A stretch of DNA of 64,000 nucleotides from an uncultured Pelagibacteraceae bacterium (lineage in GTDB: Bacteria; Pseudomonadota; Alphaproteobacteria; Pelagibacterales; Pelagibacteraceae): contig CACMMU010000002.1 of NCBI GenBank assembly GCA_902614835.1, positions 48,456 through 112,455 on the forward strand, given 5' to 3'. The notes beneath the pieces were generated by a model. That model saw nothing but the letters and a program-made list of their open reading frames with translations. It was not told where the DNA came from and did no database searches. The position numbers and the translations under genes are program-made. Within the stretch, counting starts at the first letter, position 1. Each line of letters begins with the position of its first letter. Shown piece after piece: positions 31,332 through 39,441 of the stretch.

Positions 31332-31362
31332 ATCTAAATCTAAAAATAAATATCTAAATCTA
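31332..31362 (+). repeat. Direct repeat ATCTAAATCTA x2 upstream of dnaA
   Basis: ATCTAAATCTA at 31332-31342 and again at 31352-31362, starts exactly 20 bases apart, close to two helical turns. Each copy is itself made of the hexamer ATCTAA repeated. The spacing suits two protein-binding sites on one DNA face. The binding factor is unknown. Confidence 0.6.
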
Positions 31363-31390
31363 GAATAATTACATTTCAAGTTGAATTTTA

Positions 31391-31478
31391 TTTTATTTCA
31401 ATCTGTGCGGTTATTTTTTTTAATTAATTTTTTTTTTAAATTTATTTTAAAATACAACCCACAGAGATTGAAATAAAA
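31391..31478. repeat. Long imperfect inverted repeat flanking an AT-only core, upstream of dnaA
   Basis: Left arm 31391-31412 begins TTTTATTTCAATCT and continues GTGCGGTT. The right arm (31456-31478) read in reverse complement begins with the same 14 bases and continues CTGTGGGTT. The arms thus share 14 exact bases plus a near match and small indels. They flank about 43 bases that are almost entirely A and T. It could form a cruciform, an RNA hairpin in the dnaA leader, or a bipartite protein site. Confidence 0.75.
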
Positions 31479-31517
31479 AAAAAAAAGATATAAAAAAATT
31501 CTTTCAAAAAAAAAATC

Positions 31518-32906
31518 ATGGATAAAAAATCTTTAAAAATTGAAACCTCAAGTTTGTCCGAGGAAAATCTTTTGCAATGGGACAGGGTACAGGAAAACTT
31601 GAAAGAAAATTTGGGTTTGCAAATATACACTAGTTGGTTGAAAAATATAAAACTAATAAAAGAATATAACCACTATGTGGTTCTTGGAGTTCAAACAAGA
31701 TTTTTTAGAGATTGGATAACTTCCAGATATGCGGATAAAATATTAGATGAAATCAAAAAACATAAATTAAGTATTAACAGAATTGAATTTAAAATTCAGG
31801 AAGAGAGAACAGATAGCAATACTATATATTCCCAAACGCCACAAAACAATGTTTCAGATATTAAAGACTCAATTTTAAATTATAATAGATTAAATCCAAA
31901 TTTAAATTTTGAAAACTTTGTCTTAGGGGAAAGCAATAAATTAGCCTACTTATCGGCTCAGAAAATTTGTACTCAGCTCTCAAGATATAACCCACTTTTT
32001 ATTTATGGAGGAGTTGGTCTTGGAAAAACGCACCTTATAAATTCAATTGGACTAAAGTTGAGCGAAGAAAATAATGTTATGTTTATTTCTGCAGAAAGAT
32101 TCATGTACCAATTTATCAAATCAATAAAAAAGAATGAAATGGTAAGTTTTAAAGACTTTTTTAGAAAAGCTAACGTATTTATTATTGATGATATACAGTT
32201 CATCAGAGGCAAGGAAGGACTTCAAGAGGAATTTTTTCACACCTTTAATAGCTTGTTTGACAAGAGCTCTCAGATCGTAATATCTTCAGATCGCGCGCCA
32301 AATAAACTTGATAGAGTTCAGGATAGAATAAAATCTAGATTATCTGGAGGACTAGTAGTTGATATAGGGAATCCAGACTATGAGCTCAAACTAAAAATTC
32401 TTAAAAAGAAAATAACCGAATTTGAAAACACTTTTAAAGAATATCCAAATTTAAACGAAGATGTAATAAATTATCTTGCGAAGGACTCAAACTCAAACAT
32501 CAGAGAACTTATAGGTGTTTTCAATAGAATTGTTGCTTTTAGCAAGATGAGTAAAAAACAACTAAATGTAAATGACTGTAAAATTATTTTGAAAGATGTT
32601 TACAAAAGTAGCAAAATAATAACAATTGAAAAAATTCAAAATGTAACATCAAATTTTTTCAGCATAAATCTTCAAGAAATGCTTTCACAGAGAAGATCAA
32701 GACCATTGGCAAGACCAAGACAAATTGCGATGTATCTTGCAAAGAAATTGACAACAAGATCATTACCAGAAATTGGTAGAAAGTTTGCAAATCGAGATCA
32801 CACAACGGTTATTCATGCAGTGAAGACAATAGACAAACTCTCGCAAAACAATGAGGAAATTAAAAAGAACGTTGAAGAGATTAAATCAATCATTTTAAGC
32901 GAGTAA
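31518..32906 (+). CDS. dnaA: Chromosomal replication initiator DnaA
   Basis: AAA+ ATPase that opens the replication origin. Domain I covers about residues 1-85, a variable linker follows, and domain III has Walker A FIYGGVGLGKTHLINSIG near 158-175 and Walker B NVFIIDDIQFIRG. Domain IV carries the DnaA signature NRDHTTVIHAVKTI near 424-437, which contacts the DnaA box. The 462 residues are normal. dnaN follows after one base. The ATG has only a poly-A stretch before it and no Shine-Dalgarno sequence. Confidence 0.97.
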   Translation: MDKKSLKIETSSLSEENLLQWDRVQENLKENLGLQIYTSWLKNIKLIKEYNHYVVLGVQTRFFRDWITSRYADKILDEIKKHKLSINRIEFKIQEERTDSNTIYSQTPQNNVSDIKDSILNYNRLNPNLNFENFVLGESNKLAYLSAQKICTQLSRYNPLFIYGGVGLGKTHLINSIGLKLSEENNVMFISAERFMYQFIKSIKKNEMVSFKDFFRKANVFIIDDIQFIRGKEGLQEEFFHTFNSLFDKSSQIVISSDRAPNKLDRVQDRIKSRLSGGLVVDIGNPDYELKLKILKKKITEFENTFKEYPNLNEDVINYLAKDSNSNIRELIGVFNRIVAFSKMSKKQLNVNDCKIILKDVYKSSKIITIEKIQNVTSNFFSINLQEMLSQRRSRPLARPRQIAMYLAKKLTTRSLPEIGRKFANRDHTTVIHAVKTIDKLSQNNEEIKKNVEEIKSIILSE

Positions 32907-32907
32907 A

Positions 32908-34023
32908 ATGCACTTTCAAATTAAACGAGATACACTGCTTAAATCGCTTAATATTGCCCATAATATTATTGAAAGAAAAAATACCTTGCCAATTCTCTCA
33001 AATGTCTTGTTAGATATAAAAGGAAATAAACTAAGTATTGTAGCTACAGATCTAGATTTAGTATTTTACGATGAAATTACGGATCTAAAAGTTACTAAAG
33101 AAGGTAGCACAACAACTTCCGCAACCGTCCTTCACGATTTACTAAGAAAATTACCATCTAATTTAGATATTATTTTTAATCTCAAAGATGAGAACAAATT
33201 AAATATTTCTGCTGAAAATTCAAAATTTAATTTGTTGTGCTTGCCAGTAGATAATTTTCCAAATTTTTCAGATAATTTCGAAGACAAAGGTTTAATTTTA
33301 AATAAAAAAGATTTCTTATCATTATTAAATAAAACAAAAATTTCTATGTCAAACGATGAAACCAGGCATTATCTTAATGGTATATACATCCACACTACAG
33401 AGGCCAAAGGTAAGTTTTTTTTGACTGGAGTAGCAACAGATAGCCATAGATTGTCATCAAGCAGCATGCCAATAGAAAATTCATCGAATTTCAAACCATT
33501 TATTCTGCCTAAAAAAACCGTTTTTCAATTATGTAGTCTTCTAGAAGATAGCGATGAAAATATTACACTTAATTCAACTGATACAAAAATTCAATTTAAA
33601 ATAGGTAATTCAAAAATAATTTCGAAAATTATAGATGGAAAATTTCCAGATTATCAAAAAGTAGTTCCAAAAAATAATTCAAAAATTTTAACAGTAAACG
33701 CAAAGGATTTTATAAATTCAGTTGAAAGGGTTATAACAGTATCCATAGATAGAAAAGAAGGAGTCAAAATCACTTTAGACAAAAATAATATACAGCTATT
33801 TGTCAACAGTTCTTCGTCGGGAGAAGGCAAAGAGATTTTGAAAGCTAATTACGGCTCAGAGCCACTTACTGTCAGTTTTAATTCGAGATATCTACTAGAT
33901 ATTGCTTCAGAAATAGAGAATGAAAGCATTACTTTAAATTTACAAGATGCTGTTTCACCTGTCTTAATCTTAGATAATTCCGACAAACAGAGCTATTTTG
34001 TAATTATGCCAATGAAAATTTGA
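32908..34023 (+). CDS. dnaN: DNA polymerase III beta sliding clamp
   Basis: Ring-shaped processivity factor for replicative polymerase. The 371 residues span three clamp domains: the N-terminal MHFQIKRDTLLKSLNIAHNI, the central ATDSHRLSSSSMPI near residue 175, and the C-terminal SPVLILDNSDKQSYFVIMPM that forms the client-binding pocket region. It is separated from dnaA by one base, so coexpressed. recF, the usual next gene in dnaA-dnaN-recF-gyrB, is absent. Confidence 0.96.
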   Translation: MHFQIKRDTLLKSLNIAHNIIERKNTLPILSNVLLDIKGNKLSIVATDLDLVFYDEITDLKVTKEGSTTTSATVLHDLLRKLPSNLDIIFNLKDENKLNISAENSKFNLLCLPVDNFPNFSDNFEDKGLILNKKDFLSLLNKTKISMSNDETRHYLNGIYIHTTEAKGKFFLTGVATDSHRLSSSSMPIENSSNFKPFILPKKTVFQLCSLLEDSDENITLNSTDTKIQFKIGNSKIISKIIDGKFPDYQKVVPKNNSKILTVNAKDFINSVERVITVSIDRKEGVKITLDKNNIQLFVNSSSSGEGKEILKANYGSEPLTVSFNSRYLLDIASEIENESITLNLQDAVSPVLILDNSDKQSYFVIMPMKI

Positions 34024-34158
34024 AAAATATCATATCTTACAAAATAAATTTAAATTACTTAAAATTTTCCTTATCTACCAATGCTAATTTCCGCTCCAGG
34101 TTTTGGGTCATTTTCTATAATCGATAAAAAATGTTATAATTAATTTTCCGTAAAAATT
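34024..34158 (+). promoter_or_regulatory. dnaN-gyrB intergenic region with extended -10 promoter for gyrB
   Basis: A 135-base gap at the position where recF is often found. A TGTTATAAT extended -10 (TG at 34132-34133, TATAAT at 34135-34140) lies 18 bases before the gyrB ATG, with no good -35. TTATCTACC at 34072-34080 approximately is a 7/9 match to a DnaA box, probably chance. Two short open frames of about 20 codons are present but have no supporting features. Confidence 0.5.
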
Positions 34159-36225
34159 ATGAATGCCACAAAAAATCAAAATTCTGGAGATAACTACAAA
34201 GCAGATTCAATAAAAGTCCTTAAAGGCCTGGAAGCTGTTCGTAAAAGACCAGGAATGTATATTGGAGATACAGACGACGGTTCAGGTTTACACCATATGG
34301 TATTTGAAGTAGTAGACAATTCCATTGATGAAGCAATTGTAGGTTTTTGTAAAAATATAACGGTTGTGATGCATAAGAATAATTCAATAACAGTCGAAGA
34401 CGATGGAAGAGGCATACCTGTTGATATGCACAAAGGGGAAAAAAAGTCAGCAGCAGAAGTTATAATGACACAATTACATGCTGGCGGTAAGTTTGATCAA
34501 AATTCCTACAAAGTTTCTGGAGGCTTGCATGGAGTTGGTGTCTCAGTAGTTAATGCCTTGTCTCAAAAACTAGATTTAACTGTTTATAGAGATGGAAAAG
34601 AATATTTTTTATCTTTTGAGAATGGAAAAACAAAAAATTCTTTAAAGTTTATAAAAAAAACAACAAAATCAGGTACAAAAATTAATTTTTTTCCTTCAAA
34701 AGAAATTTTTTCATCAACTAAATTTAGCACATCAATTTTACAAAAAAAAATGAGAGAATTAGCTTTTTTAAATAAGGGTTTAAAAATCTTATTAATTGAT
34801 GAAACAGGTACTAAAAATAAATCTTACGAAAATAAATATGATGGAGGAATACAAGAATTCGTATCATTTATAGATCAAAAAAAATCATCATTGATTAACA
34901 AAAATGATAAACCAATCTTTAAAAAACCGATTTATATTAAGGGAGAAAAAAAAGAGGTAATTGTTGAATGTTCACTTCAGTGGAACTCAGGTTTTTCCGA
35001 GGATGTTTTGGCGTTTACTAATAATATTCATCAAAAGGATGGTGGAACACACTTACTTGGTTTTCGAAGCGCATTAACAAGAATTATAAATAAATATGCT
35101 TCTGAAAAAAACCTTAATAAAAGAAATAAGGTAACTATAGGTGGTGAAGATATTAAAGAAGGATTGACAGCCGTTTTATCAATTAAAATGCCAGATCCAA
35201 AATTTTCATCTCAAACTAAAGATAAATTAGTCTCTTCCGAAATAAGAAACATTGTTGAGACTATAGTTAGTGAAAAAGTAACAACTTGGTTTGACCAGAA
35301 TCCTTCAGTAGTAAGATCTATACTAGATAAGGTTTTGCAAGCTGCTCTTGCCAGAGATCTAGCAAGAAAAGCAAGAGATAGTGTAAGAAGAAAAGGTACT
35401 TTAGAATTATCGGGCCTTCCTGGAAAACTTGCTGATTGTCAAATTTCCAAAATGGAAGGTACGGAATTATTTATTGTAGAGGGAGACTCAGCAGGCGGAT
35501 CAGCAAAACAAGGAAGAAAAAGAGAATTTCAAGCAGTACTTCCACTTAGAGGAAAAATTTTAAATACTTATATAAATGAAAATAAAAAAAGAAATGGATT
35601 AAATGGAAATGAAAATAAAACTTTATCTAAAATGATGTCTTCAAATGAGATTGTTACGTTAATAAACGCCCTTGGCACAGGTTATAAAGATTTTAGTTTA
35701 GAGAACCTTAGATATGAAAAAATTATCATAATGACCGATGCCGATGTAGATGGGTCACATATAAGAACTTTATTACTGACTTTTTTTAATAACCAGCCTT
35801 TTAACGAATTGATCGAAAAGGGCCATTTATATTTGGCACAACCTCCGCTTTTTAAAATAACAAAATCGGGAAAAAGCACATATATTAAAAATGAAAAAGA
35901 TTTAGAAAAATACATTTTAAATTCATCTGAAAACGGTTCAAAAAAACTTAAGAAAGCTGATCTCGAAAGTTATATAAATGAGCAAAAGAAAAAACTAAGT
36001 ATACAAAGATTCAAAGGTCTTGGCGAAATGAATCCTGATGAACTTTGGAAAACTACTCTTGATCCTGAAAACAGAACTTTATTAAGAGTTGATTATTCAA
36101 AAGGAACTAAAGAAAAATCAAAAGAAGATCAGAATATTATTAAGATTTTAATGGGCGACGAAGTAGCGCCAAGAAAAGACTTTATAACTGAAAAAGCCCT
36201 AGAAGTAGAGAACCTAGATATTTAA
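34159..36225 (+). CDS. gyrB: DNA gyrase subunit B, short form
   Basis: ATPase subunit of gyrase. Domain order: GHKL ATPase (EVVDNSIDEAIVGF, HAGGKFDQNSYKVSGGLHG), transducer, then TOPRIM with FIVEGDSAGGSAKQGR near residue 437 and the metal-binding MTDADVDGSHIRTLL near 525. The C-terminal QRFKGLGEMNPDELWKTTL is conserved and contacts GyrA. At 688 residues it is about 100-120 shorter than typical proteobacterial GyrB. The region between KYIL and QRFKGLGEMN is only about 35 residues, so the roughly 170-residue Gram-negative insert seems absent or greatly reduced. parE is less likely given the dnaN neighbour. Confidence 0.92.
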   Translation: MNATKNQNSGDNYKADSIKVLKGLEAVRKRPGMYIGDTDDGSGLHHMVFEVVDNSIDEAIVGFCKNITVVMHKNNSITVEDDGRGIPVDMHKGEKKSAAEVIMTQLHAGGKFDQNSYKVSGGLHGVGVSVVNALSQKLDLTVYRDGKEYFLSFENGKTKNSLKFIKKTTKSGTKINFFPSKEIFSSTKFSTSILQKKMRELAFLNKGLKILLIDETGTKNKSYENKYDGGIQEFVSFIDQKKSSLINKNDKPIFKKPIYIKGEKKEVIVECSLQWNSGFSEDVLAFTNNIHQKDGGTHLLGFRSALTRIINKYASEKNLNKRNKVTIGGEDIKEGLTAVLSIKMPDPKFSSQTKDKLVSSEIRNIVETIVSEKVTTWFDQNPSVVRSILDKVLQAALARDLARKARDSVRRKGTLELSGLPGKLADCQISKMEGTELFIVEGDSAGGSAKQGRKREFQAVLPLRGKILNTYINENKKRNGLNGNENKTLSKMMSSNEIVTLINALGTGYKDFSLENLRYEKIIIMTDADVDGSHIRTLLLTFFNNQPFNELIEKGHLYLAQPPLFKITKSGKSTYIKNEKDLEKYILNSSENGSKKLKKADLESYINEQKKKLSIQRFKGLGEMNPDELWKTTLDPENRTLLRVDYSKGTKEKSKEDQNIIKILMGDEVAPRKDFITEKALEVENLDI

Positions 36226-36229
36226 ATAA

Positions 36230-37516
36230 ATGAAATTATCCGATCTCCTCAAATATGATGAGGACTTAAAGTTAGAGAAAAAAACAGTAATAATTTTGAG
36301 ATGGATAGCCTTAATAGGGCAACTAATAACAATATACGTAGTACATTTTTTTGTAAAATTTGATCTTCCATTAATTTTCTGTTCATTAACAATTTTTTTT
36401 GGAGGAGTTACAAACATTTTTGTACAATTTGGAATTAATAAAAATCAACTAAACAATACAGAGTCAACGATACTATTATTTTATGATGTTATACAATTAG
36501 CAGTATTACTTTATTTAACCGGAGGTGTAACAAATCCCTTTATTGTTTTTCTTATCGTGCCAGCTATAATATCTTCAACATTATTAAATTTATCTAGTAC
36601 TTTTTTCTTGTCATTTATTACATCAATAGCTTTGTTATTGCTTACCTTTAATTTTTTACCTTTACCAAGTGATGGAAATTTACATTTTCATGTACCTGAT
36701 TTCTATATTTTATCAATTCCAATATCTCTTAATATTGTATTGATTTTTTTAAGTTATTTTGGCTTTCGTTTTGGATACGAAGCAAGAAAAAGGGGTAATG
36801 CACTAAGTAGGTTAGAACTTATTTTAGCAAAAGAACAAGAGCTAGAGTCGATTGGCCATCAGGCAGCTGCAGCAGCGCATTCATTAGGCACCCCATTATC
36901 GACAATAACTGTAATTGCGAAAGAACTAAAAAAAGAAAATGTTAAAAGCAAGGAATTTAATGATGATATTGATACTTTATTAGAACAAGCAAGAAAATGT
37001 GGAGTAATATTAAAAAAAATCTCTCAAAATAAAATAGTAGAAGATGATTATATGATTAATATATCATTACAAGATTTGCTTAATGAGATATCAACTTCAT
37101 TTGAAGAAATTTCAGAAAAGAAAATAAATTTAAATTTGGCCAAGACAAGTAAAAAAATTCCTATTAAAAGATCCCCGGAAATTACTTATGGAATTCGAAA
37201 TTTTGTAGGTAACGCAGTTAAATTTTCTAAAAAAAATATTAATATCGATTTATATAGTGAAGATGGCAAAACTAGAATTGAAATTTCAGATGATGGTCCT
37301 GGATTTCCAGACGATATTTCTAAAATTATTGGCGAACCTTATATCGCTTCAAAAGTAAAAAAATATAAATCTAAATCAGGCCTAGGTTTAGGAACTTTCA
37401 TAGGAAAAACATTGTTAGAAAGAAAGAAAGCAGAAATTGAATTTTCTAAATCTGAACTTGGTGGAGCTTTAGTAGAAATAACTTGGAAAAACTCAGATTT
37501 AATAGCAAAACAATAA
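36230..37516 (+). CDS. regB: Redox-sensing histidine kinase RegB/ActS/PrrB
   Basis: Membrane sensor that reads respiratory-chain redox state and phosphorylates RegA. About six transmembrane helices fill residues 20-190 and include the quinone-binding GGxxNPF motif (LTGGVTNPFIVF near 97-108). The H-box is HQAAAAAHSLGTPLSTI near residue 210, the PrrB/RegB type. The conserved redox-active cysteine is in EQARKCGVILKKIS near 260. ATPase motifs are FVGNAVKFS and SGLGLGTFIGKTLL. It starts 4 bases after gyrB. The partner regA is 4.3 kb away on the same strand beyond the polyamine operon. Confidence 0.9.
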   Translation: MKLSDLLKYDEDLKLEKKTVIILRWIALIGQLITIYVVHFFVKFDLPLIFCSLTIFFGGVTNIFVQFGINKNQLNNTESTILLFYDVIQLAVLLYLTGGVTNPFIVFLIVPAIISSTLLNLSSTFFLSFITSIALLLLTFNFLPLPSDGNLHFHVPDFYILSIPISLNIVLIFLSYFGFRFGYEARKRGNALSRLELILAKEQELESIGHQAAAAAHSLGTPLSTITVIAKELKKENVKSKEFNDDIDTLLEQARKCGVILKKISQNKIVEDDYMINISLQDLLNEISTSFEEISEKKINLNLAKTSKKIPIKRSPEITYGIRNFVGNAVKFSKKNINIDLYSEDGKTRIEISDDGPGFPDDISKIIGEPYIASKVKKYKSKSGLGLGTFIGKTLLERKKAEIEFSKSELGGALVEITWKNSDLIAKQ

Positions 37517-38569
37517 TTATATTGGTTCTTGTTGAGTCAAACAATGTATCGTTCCAAAGCCCCATACCAAAATTGAACAATCTATTTGTATTATTCTTCT
37601 ATTTTTAAAATGTTTTTTAAATATTTTTAAGATAATTTTGTCTTTAGGGTCATTAAAAGACGGAACTAGAACAATTTTATTAGCAATGTAAAAATTAAGG
37701 TAGCTTGCAGGCAATCTAATGCCATCGATAAATTTTGGATTTGGCATAGGTATTTTTATAATTTTGAATTTTTCATTATTTTCTTTTTTAAATTTTTTGA
37801 TAATCTTTAAATTTTCGTTAAGATTTTTAAAATTTTTATCCTTTTTGTTATTTTCTACTGCGATGAATATTTTATTTTTATCAATAAATCTTGCAATATC
37901 ATCAATATGACCATGGGTATCATCCCCACATATTCCTTTATTCAACCAAATTACTTTCCTCACACCAAAAAATTTATTGAATATTTGACCATAATCATTC
38001 TTATTAAATCCTTTGTTTCTTTGTTGGACACTGCTTAATAAACATTGTGCAGTTGTCAAAAGAAGACCCTTGCCATTAACATCAATCGAACCACCTTCAA
38101 GAACAATCTTTTTTTTTTTAAATTTTGGCCTTACCATCTTAATTTTTTTTAATTTATTTATGCTTAGATAGGTTGTGTTGTCATTCTTAAAATTTTTATA
38201 TTTTGCCCAGGCATTGAACTCCCAGTTAGATAGAACGTTTCTTTTTTTTCTATCTTTTATAAATATTGGCAAAAAATCTCTTGTCCACGCCCTATCTGTT
38301 TTGCAAACTATCAGTCTAGTATTTTTTATTCTTGCTCCTAAAATTTCCAGAAATAATTTGACTCTTTTTTGATCTGATTTATCTTTGATTAAAATGTTAA
38401 CTAATTGAACCTTTGATAGCTCAGCAATTATTTTACTAAAAATCCAAGGTATTTTGCTAAATTTTCCTGGCCAATCTTCTTTGTTATGGGGCCAAGCTAT
38501 CCAAGTTGATTTTTGAGGCTCCCATTCTGCAGGCATCCTATAAATGCCATCTCTATACATGCTAGGCAT
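37517..38569 (-). CDS. aguA: Agmatine deiminase
   Basis: Hydrolyses agmatine to N-carbamoylputrescine and ammonia. The guanidino-modifying fold shows MPAEWEPQKSTWIAWPHN at the N-terminus, DDTHGHIDDIARF near residue 218 with the catalytic Asp/His, and the nucleophilic Cys in GTIHCLTQQEP at the C-terminus. The 350 residues are typical. The start overlaps the aguB stop by 8 bases. It is the last gene of a four-gene leftward polyamine operon and abuts the convergent regB with no gap. Confidence 0.93.
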   Translation of the reverse strand: MPSMYRDGIYRMPAEWEPQKSTWIAWPHNKEDWPGKFSKIPWIFSKIIAELSKVQLVNILIKDKSDQKRVKLFLEILGARIKNTRLIVCKTDRAWTRDFLPIFIKDRKKRNVLSNWEFNAWAKYKNFKNDNTTYLSINKLKKIKMVRPKFKKKKIVLEGGSIDVNGKGLLLTTAQCLLSSVQQRNKGFNKNDYGQIFNKFFGVRKVIWLNKGICGDDTHGHIDDIARFIDKNKIFIAVENNKKDKNFKNLNENLKIIKKFKKENNEKFKIIKIPMPNPKFIDGIRLPASYLNFYIANKIVLVPSFNDPKDKIILKIFKKHFKNRRIIQIDCSILVWGFGTIHCLTQQEPI

Positions 38570-39437
38570 CTTTTGGGTTATTTAATATGCCCTTGTAAAA
38601 ATCAATTCTTCTGTCTCTAAAAAAAGGCCAATGTCTTCTTACATTTTCAACTTTCTTAAAATCAATATCACAAACTAGAGTTTTCTCTCCTTGTTTTGCG
38701 TTAGCAATAATATTTCCACTTGGATCAAAAACAATTGTATTACCCCAAAATTCCAATTTTTTTGAGCCTCGTTTTTCTATACCTACTCTATTGACAGCTG
38801 CAACATATACTCCGTTTGCGATAGCATGGGATCTTTGTATAGATATCCATGAATTAAGTTGGGTTTTACCGAACTTTCTTTTTTCTTTGGGATGCCAACC
38901 AATTGCCGTTGGATAAAAAAGTATTTCCGCACCTTGCAAGGAAGTAAGTCTAGCAGCTTCTGGAAACCATTGATCCCAACAAATTAAAGTTCCAAGTTTA
39001 CCATAACTTGTTTTAAAAGATTTAAATCCAAGATCACCAGGTGTAAAATAAAATTTTTCATAATATTGTGGATCATCAGGTATGTGCATTTTTCTATACT
39101 TTCCAAGTATTTTTCCCTTCTCATTAATTACTACGCAGCTATTATGGTATATACCTGAAGTTTTTTTCTCAAAAATTGGTGCAATAATTATAATTTTAAG
39201 ATCTTTAGCTAACGACGAAAGTATATCCGTTGTTCTACCAGGTATTTTTTCAGCTAAATTAAAATTAGAATGTTTTTCTTCCTGGCAAAAATAATTTGAT
39301 AAAAATAATTCTGGTAGGCAAATAACCTTAGCTTTCTTTTTGCTTGCCTCTTTTATTTTTTTAATAGCAACGCTCATATTTTTTTGAGTATCAGACGACA
39401 TTTTCATCTGTATTAGAGCTATTTTTATTTTTGTCAT
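38562..39437 (-). CDS. aguB: N-carbamoylputrescine amidase
   Basis: Nitrilase-family enzyme that converts N-carbamoylputrescine to putrescine. The catalytic triad is visible: Glu in CLPELFLSNYF near residue 41, Lys in KYRKMHIPDDP near 120, Cys in LGTLICWDQWFPEAARL near 155. The 291 residues match AguB. With aguA it forms the complete agmatine-to-putrescine route. It is 4 bases downstream of the deoxyhypusine-synthase-like gene. Confidence 0.94.
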   Translation of the reverse strand: MTKIKIALIQMKMSSDTQKNMSVAIKKIKEASKKKAKVICLPELFLSNYFCQEEKHSNFNLAEKIPGRTTDILSSLAKDLKIIIIAPIFEKKTSGIYHNSCVVINEKGKILGKYRKMHIPDDPQYYEKFYFTPGDLGFKSFKTSYGKLGTLICWDQWFPEAARLTSLQGAEILFYPTAIGWHPKEKRKFGKTQLNSWISIQRSHAIANGVYVAAVNRVGIEKRGSKKLEFWGNTIVFDPSGNIIANAKQGEKTLVCDIDFKKVENVRRHWPFFRDRRIDFYKGILNNPKDA

Positions 39438-39441
39438 TTAA

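Larger units (their letters stand above)
31306..31517. other. rpsT-dnaA intergenic region, AT-rich with repeats
   Basis: The longest non-coding stretch of the window (212 bases). It contains an 11-base direct repeat spaced 20 bases, a TTCAA-G-TTGAA palindrome at 31375-31385, a long imperfect inverted repeat around a very AT-rich core, and A/T runs near the dnaA start. No convincing DnaA boxes (TTATCCACA) are seen; the best is 6/9 in CAACCCACA at 31455-31463. It probably holds the dnaA promoter and may take part in replication control. Confidence 0.6.

Noticed and set aside
31306-31517. Assignment of the dnaA upstream region as oriC
   Set aside because: No cluster of DnaA boxes is visible (best match 6/9), and alphaproteobacterial origins are often away from dnaA. 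Kept only as a candidate within a finding.
34080-34140. Short open frames of about 18-20 codons in the dnaN-gyrB gap
   Set aside because: Too short, without ribosome sites or recognisable sequence, and one overlaps the gyrB -10.
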